Assembly: GCA_964614185.1 (NCBI GenBank)
Contig: CAZTKJ010000062.1
Span: 1-15,551 of the forward strand
Source of the DNA: Suilimivivens sp964614185
GTDB taxonomy: Bacteria > Bacillota > Clostridia > Lachnospirales > Lachnospiraceae
Reading direction: 5' to 3'
Length of the DNA stretch: 15,551 nt
Position numbers and translations under genes: made by a program. Below, one piece after another: positions 1 to 6,459 of this stretch (positions within the stretch are counted from its first letter, which is position 1; each line of letters opens with the position of its first letter). The notes under the pieces were generated by a model. The model saw nothing but the letters and a program-made list of their open reading frames with translations. It made no database searches and was not told where the DNA came from.

Positions 1-408
1 GGAATTGCCATTATTATGTTCGATGTAAATGACTTGAAACTTGTAAACGACAATCTGGGTCATCAGAAGGGGGATGAACTTCTGGTATGCAGTACGGAAA
101 TTATCAAGACGGCAGTGGAATCTGTGGAGGGAACCTGCTACAGGATTGGCGGAGATGAGTTCGTAGGTATCCTGTGCGGTGAGGATGTGGCTGGACGCTG
201 TGAAAAGGTGGTTATCTGTTTTACCAAGGCTGTGGAAGACTATAATGCTGTAAAAGGACAGCCTTTCAACATCAGTATTGCCAGCGGCTATGCGGTTTAT
301 GACAAGCTTCAGGAGAAGGAAATGTTGATGGATGTTTATCAGCAGGCGGATGTCCATATGTATGAAAATAAGAAAATAATCAAGGAAAAGAAAGGTGGAT
401 ACTCTTAA
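1..408 (+). CDS. Diguanylate cyclase, GGDEF domain, C-terminal part (5' truncated by window)
   Basis: The frame is open from base 1, so only the C-terminal ~135 residues are present. The GGDEF fold is clear. A metal-binding segment 'FDVNDLKLVNDNLGH' begins about base 19, followed by 'QKGDELL'. The catalytic loop 'RIGGDEF' lies at 142-162 and is intact, so the domain should be able to make cyclic di-GMP from two GTP. The 'DVND' variant in place of 'DIDxFK' is, from family knowledge, common in clostridial GGDEF proteins. The C-terminal 'ADxxMYENKK' helix typical of the domain end is also present. No inhibitory RxxD site can be judged with confidence. Any sensor or membrane domain would lie upstream of the window. 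The gene ends about 30 bp before a strong terminator, so it is the last gene of its transcript. Confidence 0.93.
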   Translation, partial: GIAIIMFDVNDLKLVNDNLGHQKGDELLVCSTEIIKTAVESVEGTCYRIGGDEFVGILCGEDVAGRCEKVVICFTKAVEDYNAVKGQPFNISIASGYAVYDKLQEKEMLMDVYQQADVHMYENKKIIKEKKGGYS

Positions 409-435
409 AGAATAAAAAAGCAGAGGGTAGTTATG

Positions 436-480
436 AGAGCTTTCGAAGAGTTAAGATATTCGAAAGCTCTTTTCTTATTC
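436..480 (+). terminator. Rho-independent terminator of the GGDEF gene
   Basis: A perfect 12-bp inverted repeat, AGAGCTTTCGAA (436-447) and TTCGAAAGCTCT (459-470), surrounds an 11-nt loop and is followed by the T-rich tail TTTCTTATTC. It starts 28 bp after the GGDEF stop codon. The minus-strand side lacks a U-tract, so it acts in the plus direction. Confidence 0.9.
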
Positions 481-483
481 ATG

Positions 484-518
484 ACAATAGAATGTTCGCG
501 AAGCGTGGATTCTATTGT
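484..518. repeat. Second inverted repeat, possible bidirectional or backup terminator
   Basis: ACAATAGAAT (484-493) and ATTCTATTGT (509-518) form a perfect 10-bp stem. The 15-nt loop itself holds a small CGC-GAA-GCG hairpin. It lies between the convergent ends of the GGDEF and MATE genes. The tail on either strand is only weakly T-rich, so calling it a terminator is inference, but the structure is far stronger than expected by chance in a 120-bp gap. Confidence 0.55.
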
Positions 519-570
519 TTATAAATCAATGATGCTGAGACAGTTCTCTGATCATGGAAATAGCAAACCT

Positions 571-596
571 TTAAACAATCAAAGTGCTCTGTTTAA
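571..596 (-). terminator. Weak hairpin overlapping the MATE stop codon
   Basis: TTAAACA (571-577) and TGTTTAA (590-596) can form a 7-bp stem with a 12-nt loop. It overlaps the MATE stop codon at 593-595. The downstream minus-strand sequence (AGGTTTGC) is only slightly T-rich. It may contribute to 3'-end formation of the MATE transcript together with the stronger hairpin at 484-518. Confidence 0.25.
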
Positions 597-1921
597 TGAA
601 ACTCATGATACAGTTGTCTATAAAAAAGTATGATAGCAATCGCCATTGTGACAGTGTCTGCAATGGCCTGTGACGCGATAATGCCAATATAGCCGATTGT
701 ATGATACGCGATAATAAGAACGATTAAAAAGATGATGCCCTGCCGGCTGATTGATAATATAAAGGAACCCGTAATTTTTCCAAATGACTGAAAAATTATC
801 GTTAATAGAAGAATGATCCCAACGAATGTCATCGTAATGACTTGAAAACGGAGCATAATTGTTCCGTCCTTAACAATGGCTTCATTATCCATAAAACATT
901 TCATCAAAAATGGCGCAGCGGAAAAAATTAACGCTGTCAGAATCACTGCAATTGAACTGATGAAACGGATGCAGAAATGGAATAGTTCCAAAAGACGTTG
1001 TTTGTTGCCGGAACCGTAGTAATAACCAAACAGAGGCTGCCCGCCAAATGAAAATCCGGTTAAGATGAGCAGGGCGATCATACTGACCTTGAGGACAATG
1101 CCCATTGCCGCAATTTTATCATTCCCAAAAGGAAGCAGAAACTGGTTTACGAAAATAATGCTTATGCTTTGCATGATGTTAGAGATTGCTGCCGGTATAC
1201 CGATTCCGAAGATTTGCGTGATATGTTCAGATGGGATCTTTATCTCCTGCGGCTTTAAGGAGAGTCTTTTACTTCTCTTTATTACAATGATAATAAACAA
1301 AGTATCTGAGAACAAGTAGCCGATCACGGATGCAATTGCTGCGCCACGGGCGCCCCATCCAAGCATAGAAATAAAGATTGGATCTAAAATGATATTTACC
1401 AGTGCGCCGCTTATGGTTCCTATCATGGATTCCTTTGACATGCCTTCGGAACGGAGCAGATTGGAATGAATGAAAGATAACATGACCGCCGGCGCTCCTA
1501 TGGCCAGAAAGATATAGTAGTCTGATGCATGCGAAAAACTCTCTGCATTGGCTCCAATCAGATATAGAAGCGGCACGCGGAAAATCAGCATTATGGCAGT
1601 CATAAAAATGCCGGTGATCAATGTCACATAAAAGCAGAAGGAGCTGGTACGGCGCACACTTTGTTCATCTTGTTGACCTAATAGCCTCGAGATCAGAGAG
1701 CTTCCTCCCTGCCCAAAGATATTGCCAAGTGCCATAAGAAATGTGAAAACAGGAGCTCCAAGCGAAACTCCCGCCACAATGTTTGTATCGTTGGTCTGCG
1801 CCACAAAGAAAGTGTCTGCCAGATTATAGATCAATGTCACAACCATGCTAAATACAAGCGGCAGTGACAGACGGATATAAGCTTTTGATATTTTAGGTTC
1901 ATTAAAAATTTCGTTTTCCAT
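593..1921 (-). CDS. MATE family multidrug/sodium antiporter
   Basis: A 442-residue polytopic membrane protein of normal MATE length. The N-terminus 'FNEPKISKAYIRLSLPLV' is followed by 'LIYNLADTFFVAQ' in the first membrane helix, a typical NorM/DinF-like opening. 'GQGGSSLISRLLGQ' in the next loop matches the conserved MATE segment. The second half repeats the pattern ('IFGIGIPAAISNIMQSISIIFVNQFL', 'GFSFGGQPLFGYYYGSGN'), as expected for two six-helix bundles. The open frame extends 62 codons further upstream, but the ATG at 1921 is chosen because GGAGG sits at 1928-1932 with ideal spacing, and the longer version would run through the promoter region and into the divergent regulator. Known MATE proteins export cationic drugs or metabolites using Na+ or H+; the substrate here cannot be read. 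It is probably controlled by the divergent Crp/Fnr-type gene. Confidence 0.93.
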   Translation of the reverse strand: MENEIFNEPKISKAYIRLSLPLVFSMVVTLIYNLADTFFVAQTNDTNIVAGVSLGAPVFTFLMALGNIFGQGGSSLISRLLGQQDEQSVRRTSSFCFYVTLITGIFMTAIMLIFRVPLLYLIGANAESFSHASDYYIFLAIGAPAVMLSFIHSNLLRSEGMSKESMIGTISGALVNIILDPIFISMLGWGARGAAIASVIGYLFSDTLFIIIVIKRSKRLSLKPQEIKIPSEHITQIFGIGIPAAISNIMQSISIIFVNQFLLPFGNDKIAAMGIVLKVSMIALLILTGFSFGGQPLFGYYYGSGNKQRLLELFHFCIRFISSIAVILTALIFSAAPFLMKCFMDNEAIVKDGTIMLRFQVITMTFVGIILLLTIIFQSFGKITGSFILSISRQGIIFLIVLIIAYHTIGYIGIIASQAIADTVTMAIAIILFYRQLYHEFH

Positions 1922-1949
1922 AATTTTCCTCCTTATTTTTATAATAAAT

Positions 1950-1958
1950 ATATTAGCA
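1950..1958 (-). promoter_or_regulatory. Extended -10 promoter for the MATE gene
   Basis: On the minus strand the sequence reads TGCTAATAT, an extended -10 element (TGn plus TAATAT, hexamer at 1955-1950). No good -35 hexamer is present at 17-18 bp, which suits an activator-dependent promoter. The inferred start is near 1943, giving a 22-nt leader that carries the GGAGG site. Confidence 0.5.
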
Positions 1959-1965
1959 GATTTCA

Positions 1966-1994
1966 TTGTGTTTTTCTGTGCCATATGGCACAAT
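1966..1994 (+). promoter_or_regulatory. Possible promoter of the Crp/Fnr-type regulator
   Basis: TTGTGT (1966-1971) and CACAAT (1989-1994) are separated by 17 bp and would start transcription near 2001, 14 nt before the ATG. Both hexamers are imperfect (3 of 6 and 4 of 6 matches), so this is tentative. If correct, the palindrome at 1977-1992 blocks it when occupied. Confidence 0.35.
1977..1992. promoter_or_regulatory. Perfect 16-bp palindromic operator, likely Crp/Fnr-family site
   Basis: TGTGCCATATGGCACA is a perfect palindrome. Its TGTG-N8-CACA half-site spacing equals that of the classical CRP consensus TGTGA-N6-TCACA. It lies between a MATE gene and a divergent Crp/Fnr-type regulator, the expected place for that regulator's site. 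Its centre (1984.5) is 41.5 bp upstream of the inferred MATE start at 1943, the classical class II activation position. It also overlaps the spacer and -10 of the inferred regulator promoter, which suggests autorepression. Confidence 0.7.
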
Positions 1995-2014
1995 GATAAA
2001 AACGAGGTGAATTT

Positions 2015-2662
2015 ATGAAAGAGATTTATGATGTGAAATGGATAGAATATTGGATCAATAAAGAGAAAATTTGGGAATATTTTGACACACCTGATCTCGT
2101 TTTTCATGGGTACCGCTACGAAAAGGGCGAATATATTGCTGAACCGGGAAAACCGTTAAAGAAACTTTTATTTTTGGTTGAAGGAAGCGTTCAGATTTAT
2201 GGAATTCATGACGATGGCAGTATTTCTCCGGTTAATCAGTTAAACAGTCCGGTGTGGATCGGAGATTATGAATATTCTAATCAGGGAATGTCTCCTTTTT
2301 ATGCGGAAGCCAAAACAACGGTAACTTGTCTTGCATTATTTGTAGAAGAATATCGGGAGCAGCTTGATCGGGACATTCGTTTTCTGCATGTATTGCTTAA
2401 ATCTTATGCGGACAAACTGAAAATTTTTTCATCTATTGACCGGGCGGCGTTAACTGTTGAAGAAAGGGTACTTTTGCATATGCAGAAGAATTGTCCAGGA
2501 TATGAATTAAAGGGGATTGAGACGGCTATGCTTCAGGTTCGCTGCAGTCGGAGGCAGTTGCAGCGTGTATTAAAGAAGTTGTGTGATAATGGGGAAATTG
2601 AAAAGATTGGAAAAGGCAGATACAGGCTGTCAAGCTTTGCGTTGAAAAAATACTTATGTTAG
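2015..2662 (+). CDS. Crp/Fnr family transcriptional regulator
   Basis: A 215-residue protein of usual family length. Residues ~28-115 form the cyclic-nucleotide-binding-type beta-barrel: 'YRYEKGEYIAEPGKPLKKLLFL' then 'VEGSVQIYGIHDDGSI', the standard 'GxxhxxpGxxxxxlxfixxGxvxh' pattern. A long dimerisation helix follows at ~116-142. Residues ~145-207 are a winged helix-turn-helix, with 'CSRRQLQRVLKKLCDNGEIEKIGKGRYRL' as recognition helix and wing. There is no FNR-type N-terminal cysteine cluster, so an iron-sulfur oxygen sensor is unlikely; the ligand is unknown. The ATG at 2015 is preceded by GAGGTG (2004-2009). The gene is divergent from the MATE pump and shares its upstream region, so it most likely controls the pump and itself. 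YeiL-like regulators are one possible relative, but I cannot confirm that. Confidence 0.9.
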   Translation: MKEIYDVKWIEYWINKEKIWEYFDTPDLVFHGYRYEKGEYIAEPGKPLKKLLFLVEGSVQIYGIHDDGSISPVNQLNSPVWIGDYEYSNQGMSPFYAEAKTTVTCLALFVEEYREQLDRDIRFLHVLLKSYADKLKIFSSIDRAALTVEERVLLHMQKNCPGYELKGIETAMLQVRCSRRQLQRVLKKLCDNGEIEKIGKGRYRLSSFALKKYLC

Positions 2663-2740
2663 TGCTGGTAGAACAGATAAAATTGATTGAGTAAAAAGTG
2701 ATGTGCTCAACTCGGATAATAATATAAAAGTTGGTGTTTG

Positions 2741-2768
2741 GCTACAGAGTGATATCTGTAGCTTTTTT
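2741..2768 (+). terminator. Rho-independent terminator after the regulator gene
   Basis: GCTACAGA (2741-2748) pairs perfectly with TCTGTAGC (2755-2762) around a 6-nt loop and is followed directly by six T residues (2763-2768). It separates the regulator transcript from the five-gene block. Confidence 0.92.
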
Positions 2769-2798
2769 AATATTATGTCATTTGTTTAAAACGGGTTG

Positions 2799-2827
2799 TT
2801 GATTCTTTTGCGTTGCTACATTATAAT
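2799..2827 (+). promoter_or_regulatory. Sigma-A-type promoter of the five-gene block
   Basis: TTGATT (2799-2804) and a consensus TATAAT (2822-2827) are separated by exactly 17 bp. The inferred start near 2834 leaves a ~95-nt AT-rich leader before the ATG at 2929. The promoter lies just after the preceding terminator, so the block is an independent transcription unit. I see no obvious operator palindrome in the leader. Confidence 0.75.
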
Positions 2828-2928
2828 AACAGTATAAATAATACATAAAAAATATTGATAAAGTAGTGATCGTTATTTATCCATCCGGCAGTCTATACCA
2901 CAAAAGATAAAAGAAAGGATATATTACT

Positions 2929-4392
2929 ATGAACATGCATACATTTGAAAATGAAGCTTTAAAAACACTCACGCTGCATACAACACAGTTCCCGCAGGCA
3001 AACTGCTGCATCGCATCTGCAGGGCAGACCAATGCATCCAACGGATTAAAAGCTTATTCTGCCAGCATGTCGGGACAGACAGAGAATGAGGATGTTGCTG
3101 CTTTGGAGGTAATATGGGCTGGGCGGCATGATGCCATAAGTAACCGCGTGATCTGTCAGTTGACATCGAAGGACAGCAGCATTCTCAACTCTTTTTATGC
3201 GAAGGTAGTAGATAAGACTGGAAAAATCGTTGCACAGGATCGGTTTGTAAGTTTTGATCAGGATATAGCTTTTGCCAGTATGATCGTTCCAAGAGAGATT
3301 TTTGATGAGTGCAGTGTACAGATGGATATGGCGATGATTGGTAAAAGTGTTAAAACAGTATCCCAAACTATTCCGCTGGATATCTTTGACGTGCAGGATA
3401 TCAAGGCTGTATTTGAAGTAAATGCGCCTAAGGTCACCAGGGCAGGAAGTCATGATAAGATCAGAGTCAGTTATTATCAATATTCGGATAAGAGCAATTA
3501 TGATTATGTCTATCCGGGCAGAAGTACGAATCAGATGTATTTTCCTTCGTCAGGCCGGATTACGATAGATGGGATTGAACTGCAGGAAGCAGATTGCAAA
3601 CTGATGATTTCGGATGGCAAAAGAGAAGTGACATGTGATACTCCGGTGCTTATGAAGGCAGAGGACAGCGTCATTACTTATGAGTTTAAGGAGCTGTGGG
3701 ATGATACAAAACTTACGGACTGCTTTGATTTAAAGAATGTACATGCAAAGGCGGACTATCTGTTGACAATCAACGCTATAGATATCGATAGACGTATCAT
3801 TACCCTGATGATTACGAATATCCCATCACTGATTGAGAAGGAGGATCCGGGAAGAACTAAGTCTATTCAGGAGATCGATGTCTATCTGGACTGTTTTGCG
3901 CAGGGAACGGAAATCCGTATGGCAGACGGCAGCCTGAAAATGGTTGAAAATATTCGAAAGGGTGATTTGGTAAAAACGTCTGGTGGCGGTCAGGTTTCTG
4001 TCAGAGAAGTGCAGGTACAGGAAGATTGTCAGGTGATCGGTATAAAACTTGCAGGCGGAAGGACGTTATACGTGACGGATGGACATGCAGTTGCAACAAC
4101 GGATGGGATTTTCCCTGCTTTCCGGTTGGGAGAAGGGAAGGAAGTGCTGACAGAAGACGGAACAGACAAGATTTTACAGGTCGTTCCACACTGTGAAAGG
4201 CTGTATACAGTGTATGCGCTGTTTCTGGAAGACTATGAGCAGTGGCTGTATGCAGACGGTATGAAGGTACATAGTTCGGACAGCGGGGATGTGTTTAAGA
4301 ACAGAGACTGGGTTCGTGAAGACCTTCCGGAAGAATGGCAGGCGGATTATGACAATGCTTTAAAGGCAGGACTGCTCTACGGCAGACGATAA
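2929..4392 (+). CDS. Hint (hedgehog/intein) domain protein, first gene of the five-gene block
   Basis: 487 residues. Residues 1-321 are unrecognised, rich in beta-strand patterns and without a signal peptide. From 322 a Hint domain is clear. Block A is 'CFAQGTEIRMADGSLKMVE' with nucleophile Cys322, followed by 'IRKGDLV'. Block B is 'VTDGHAVATTDG' with the TxxH pair Thr383/His386. The C-terminal blocks are 'LYTVYALFLEDYEQW' then 'LYADGMKVHSS'. The penultimate His448 is kept, but the usual terminal Asn is Ser449, and a 37-residue tail follows. From family knowledge, Cys322 plus TxxH can drive an N-to-S acyl shift and cleavage after residue 321, while Asn cyclisation and splicing should be impossible. 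GAAAGGA at 2913-2919 supports the start. It leads the operon and may be a self-processed component or a processor of partners; the role is inferred. Confidence 0.85.
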   Translation: MNMHTFENEALKTLTLHTTQFPQANCCIASAGQTNASNGLKAYSASMSGQTENEDVAALEVIWAGRHDAISNRVICQLTSKDSSILNSFYAKVVDKTGKIVAQDRFVSFDQDIAFASMIVPREIFDECSVQMDMAMIGKSVKTVSQTIPLDIFDVQDIKAVFEVNAPKVTRAGSHDKIRVSYYQYSDKSNYDYVYPGRSTNQMYFPSSGRITIDGIELQEADCKLMISDGKREVTCDTPVLMKAEDSVITYEFKELWDDTKLTDCFDLKNVHAKADYLLTINAIDIDRRIITLMITNIPSLIEKEDPGRTKSIQEIDVYLDCFAQGTEIRMADGSLKMVENIRKGDLVKTSGGGQVSVREVQVQEDCQVIGIKLAGGRTLYVTDGHAVATTDGIFPAFRLGEGKEVLTEDGTDKILQVVPHCERLYTVYALFLEDYEQWLYADGMKVHSSDSGDVFKNRDWVREDLPEEWQADYDNALKAGLLYGRR

Positions 4393-4431
4393 CAGGGATG
4401 AGTGCGCAAAGACAAGTGAAGGGATGAGAAG

Positions 4432-6459
4432 GTGAATTTAAAAAGCGTTATGATTGAGGAGAAAGAGGGAAAGTATGAAATTCGTATTTACCCTACGCTC
4501 CAAAAAAATGATGAACTGATCCTCAGCAAAGACCGCTCCGGAAAGACAGTCATTGCTGTAGGAAGTGCGAATCAGAAATTGACAGTAGATAAAAATACAT
4601 TGGAGGAATTGTCATACGCCTATGTGCTTGTCAAAAACGGAGAAAAATATGGGACACCTGTCAGGATATTGACAAGACCTCCCAAGATGCACAAAATTCT
4701 GCTGCAGTCTGAAGGCCAGGTTAAGTTCGTACAAAAGGAATTGAACCAATATACCAGAGTGGCCGGGATTTTATTTAAGTTTATGCAAGGGCAGAAGGAA
4801 AGGGGCGAAGTCAGCCTGGAGAGCGGCGTATTTGCATTTGACCTGGCACAGGTTGGAATTATTTTTGAGGAAAAGATTGCAGTAGAAGTGCAGATGCGTT
4901 TTCGTCTGGTAGATGAGAACCAAACTACGATATTTGGACCAGTACTTTCTACGGTGATAGTAATCAATCCTCCGGCGATGGAGCAGATTGTCAAGGAAGA
5001 GAATAAGATAGAACTGAAACTGTCAGAGGAACCGGCCTTGCCGTTATATGCAAGAATCTATCGGGACGGACAGGAAATTTGCGGAGCTTTGCAGTGTAGC
5101 AGGCAGGAAGCTTTAAGATACACAGTTTCCACAGATACGTTAAATTTGAAGGAGGGTTGTTATGCGCTGTCTGTTTCCTGCATGAATGAAGAGACCGCCT
5201 CCTATTGGTCAGCGCCCTTTCCTGTTCTTACCGAATGTCCCGTCATCCGAAGCGCTCATCTTGAAGCACGGGGATGGATAATACAGATGCAGGAGAAAGG
5301 TTATTACTGCTGGCAGAGTCAGTACGGATGGACAGATCAAATACAGACAAAGGATGAACAAAAACCGGAAATACGTTATGCAGACCGGTGCGGCAATGTG
5401 GTCAGTCTTGGACCAACTGCCGGAATTACGGAAATATCACGAGATTATTTTGTGGCAAAAGATGGATTTTACTGCCGGGAAGAACGGACCCACAGCCGAA
5501 TTTTGACAGAAAAGTATGAGAAGTACGATAATACGTCTTTTGAGATAACGGAGAAGGACGGAACTTGGAGCCTTGGCATCAAAGAGGGCTGTCATGAGAC
5601 TGTGGGACAGGATTTTAAGAATCTTTTGCTGAATGAGTGTACATCTTATACCCAGCTTGAGGAATTGTCAGAGAGCTTTGGGGATATGGCGCTAAGACCG
5701 GAGGATATGCTGGCTATCCGGTATGGATATAGGCCGGATCAGGGGGCCTGCGATATCCGGGCAGGCATAAGTTTGTGTTTTGATTATGAGCAGTACCAGA
5801 ATATTCCGGAGGCTGACAGGTGGTCGGCTTCGGAGGAAGGGTCAGAGACAGTATCGGACCGGAACTTGAGTGGGTTTACAGGCAGTGGCAGCAGTATGTT
5901 CTACAGCATCTTAAGAGACGGTGCAGTCACCTTTGAACCTTTTGCGTGGGAAATGGTGCAAAGTGGCAGGCTGACAGTGGAACCGCCACAGATTGAGCAG
6001 GATGGGCGGGCCGCAATGGGGACAGGCATATGGGACACGCTTTTTGCGCAGTTTCAGGCTCCCTTTGTGAAATTATTGTATCCGGCACAGTGGAAGCAGA
6101 GCGACCACCTTAACCATGGAAGTATGTATTACTATGACAATGTCTGTCTGGCCGCAGCGGACAGCTATGCTAAATTGGAGGAAGCGGTAAGGCGGTTCCG
6201 GAATCAGTCGAAGCCGTTGGAGGAAGCGGCCTACGTATGCTTTCGGGGAAGAACGGCGGTAAAGCTGATGATCCATATTTTCGTGGAGGGACATCCTCAG
6301 GCCTGTGCGTTAGGAACTACTCTCGGTGATATCATAACCGCCTATGGTCTGGGCAGAAATGTTCGTCTGGAACGTCTGTATAGGGAACAGTATATTCCCT
6401 TTATGGATACCAATAAGAAGCTGCCTCTCTATATAGGGGATCGCATATGCAGCAGCTAG
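4432..6459 (+). CDS. Uncharacterised 675-residue protein with tandem FnIII-like/beta-sandwich modules
   Basis: No family recognised. The N-terminal ~270 residues look like three beta-sandwich modules of 85-100 residues with boundaries at 'RPPKMHKI' (82-89), 'NPPAMEQI' (179-186) and 'ECPVIRSA' (268-275). The third ends in 'YWSAPFPV', a typical FnIII closing strand. Residues ~280-600 are mixed with no motif I can name. Residues ~612-672 ('HIFVEGHP...GTTLGDIITAYGL...LPLYIGDRI') faintly resemble a beta-grasp/SLBB-type module; this is a weak similarity. There is no signal peptide, membrane helix or sorting motif. The GTG start at 4432 is preferred to the ATG at 4450 because AAGGGA lies 7 bp before it and nothing suitable precedes 4450. 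It follows the Hint gene by 39 bp, and its last 13 bp overlap the next gene. Confidence 0.8.
   Translation: MNLKSVMIEEKEGKYEIRIYPTLQKNDELILSKDRSGKTVIAVGSANQKLTVDKNTLEELSYAYVLVKNGEKYGTPVRILTRPPKMHKILLQSEGQVKFVQKELNQYTRVAGILFKFMQGQKERGEVSLESGVFAFDLAQVGIIFEEKIAVEVQMRFRLVDENQTTIFGPVLSTVIVINPPAMEQIVKEENKIELKLSEEPALPLYARIYRDGQEICGALQCSRQEALRYTVSTDTLNLKEGCYALSVSCMNEETASYWSAPFPVLTECPVIRSAHLEARGWIIQMQEKGYYCWQSQYGWTDQIQTKDEQKPEIRYADRCGNVVSLGPTAGITEISRDYFVAKDGFYCREERTHSRILTEKYEKYDNTSFEITEKDGTWSLGIKEGCHETVGQDFKNLLLNECTSYTQLEELSESFGDMALRPEDMLAIRYGYRPDQGACDIRAGISLCFDYEQYQNIPEADRWSASEEGSETVSDRNLSGFTGSGSSMFYSILRDGAVTFEPFAWEMVQSGRLTVEPPQIEQDGRAAMGTGIWDTLFAQFQAPFVKLLYPAQWKQSDHLNHGSMYYYDNVCLAAADSYAKLEEAVRRFRNQSKPLEEAAYVCFRGRTAVKLMIHIFVEGHPQACALGTTLGDIITAYGLGRNVRLERLYREQYIPFMDTNKKLPLYIGDRICSS

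Noticed and set aside
433..633. Short plus-strand open frame of 66 codons after the GGDEF gene
   Set aside because: It starts within the terminator, passes through two hairpins and ends antisense to the MATE gene; the peptide has no recognisable character.
1922..2107. N-terminal extension of the MATE frame by 62 codons
   Set aside because: It would overlap the divergent regulator and promoter region, while the ATG at 1921 has an ideal GGAGG and gives the normal MATE N-terminus.
2929..4392. Hint protein as a splicing intein
   Set aside because: There is no terminal Asn and no sensible C-terminal host-protein half; the tail is only 37 residues.
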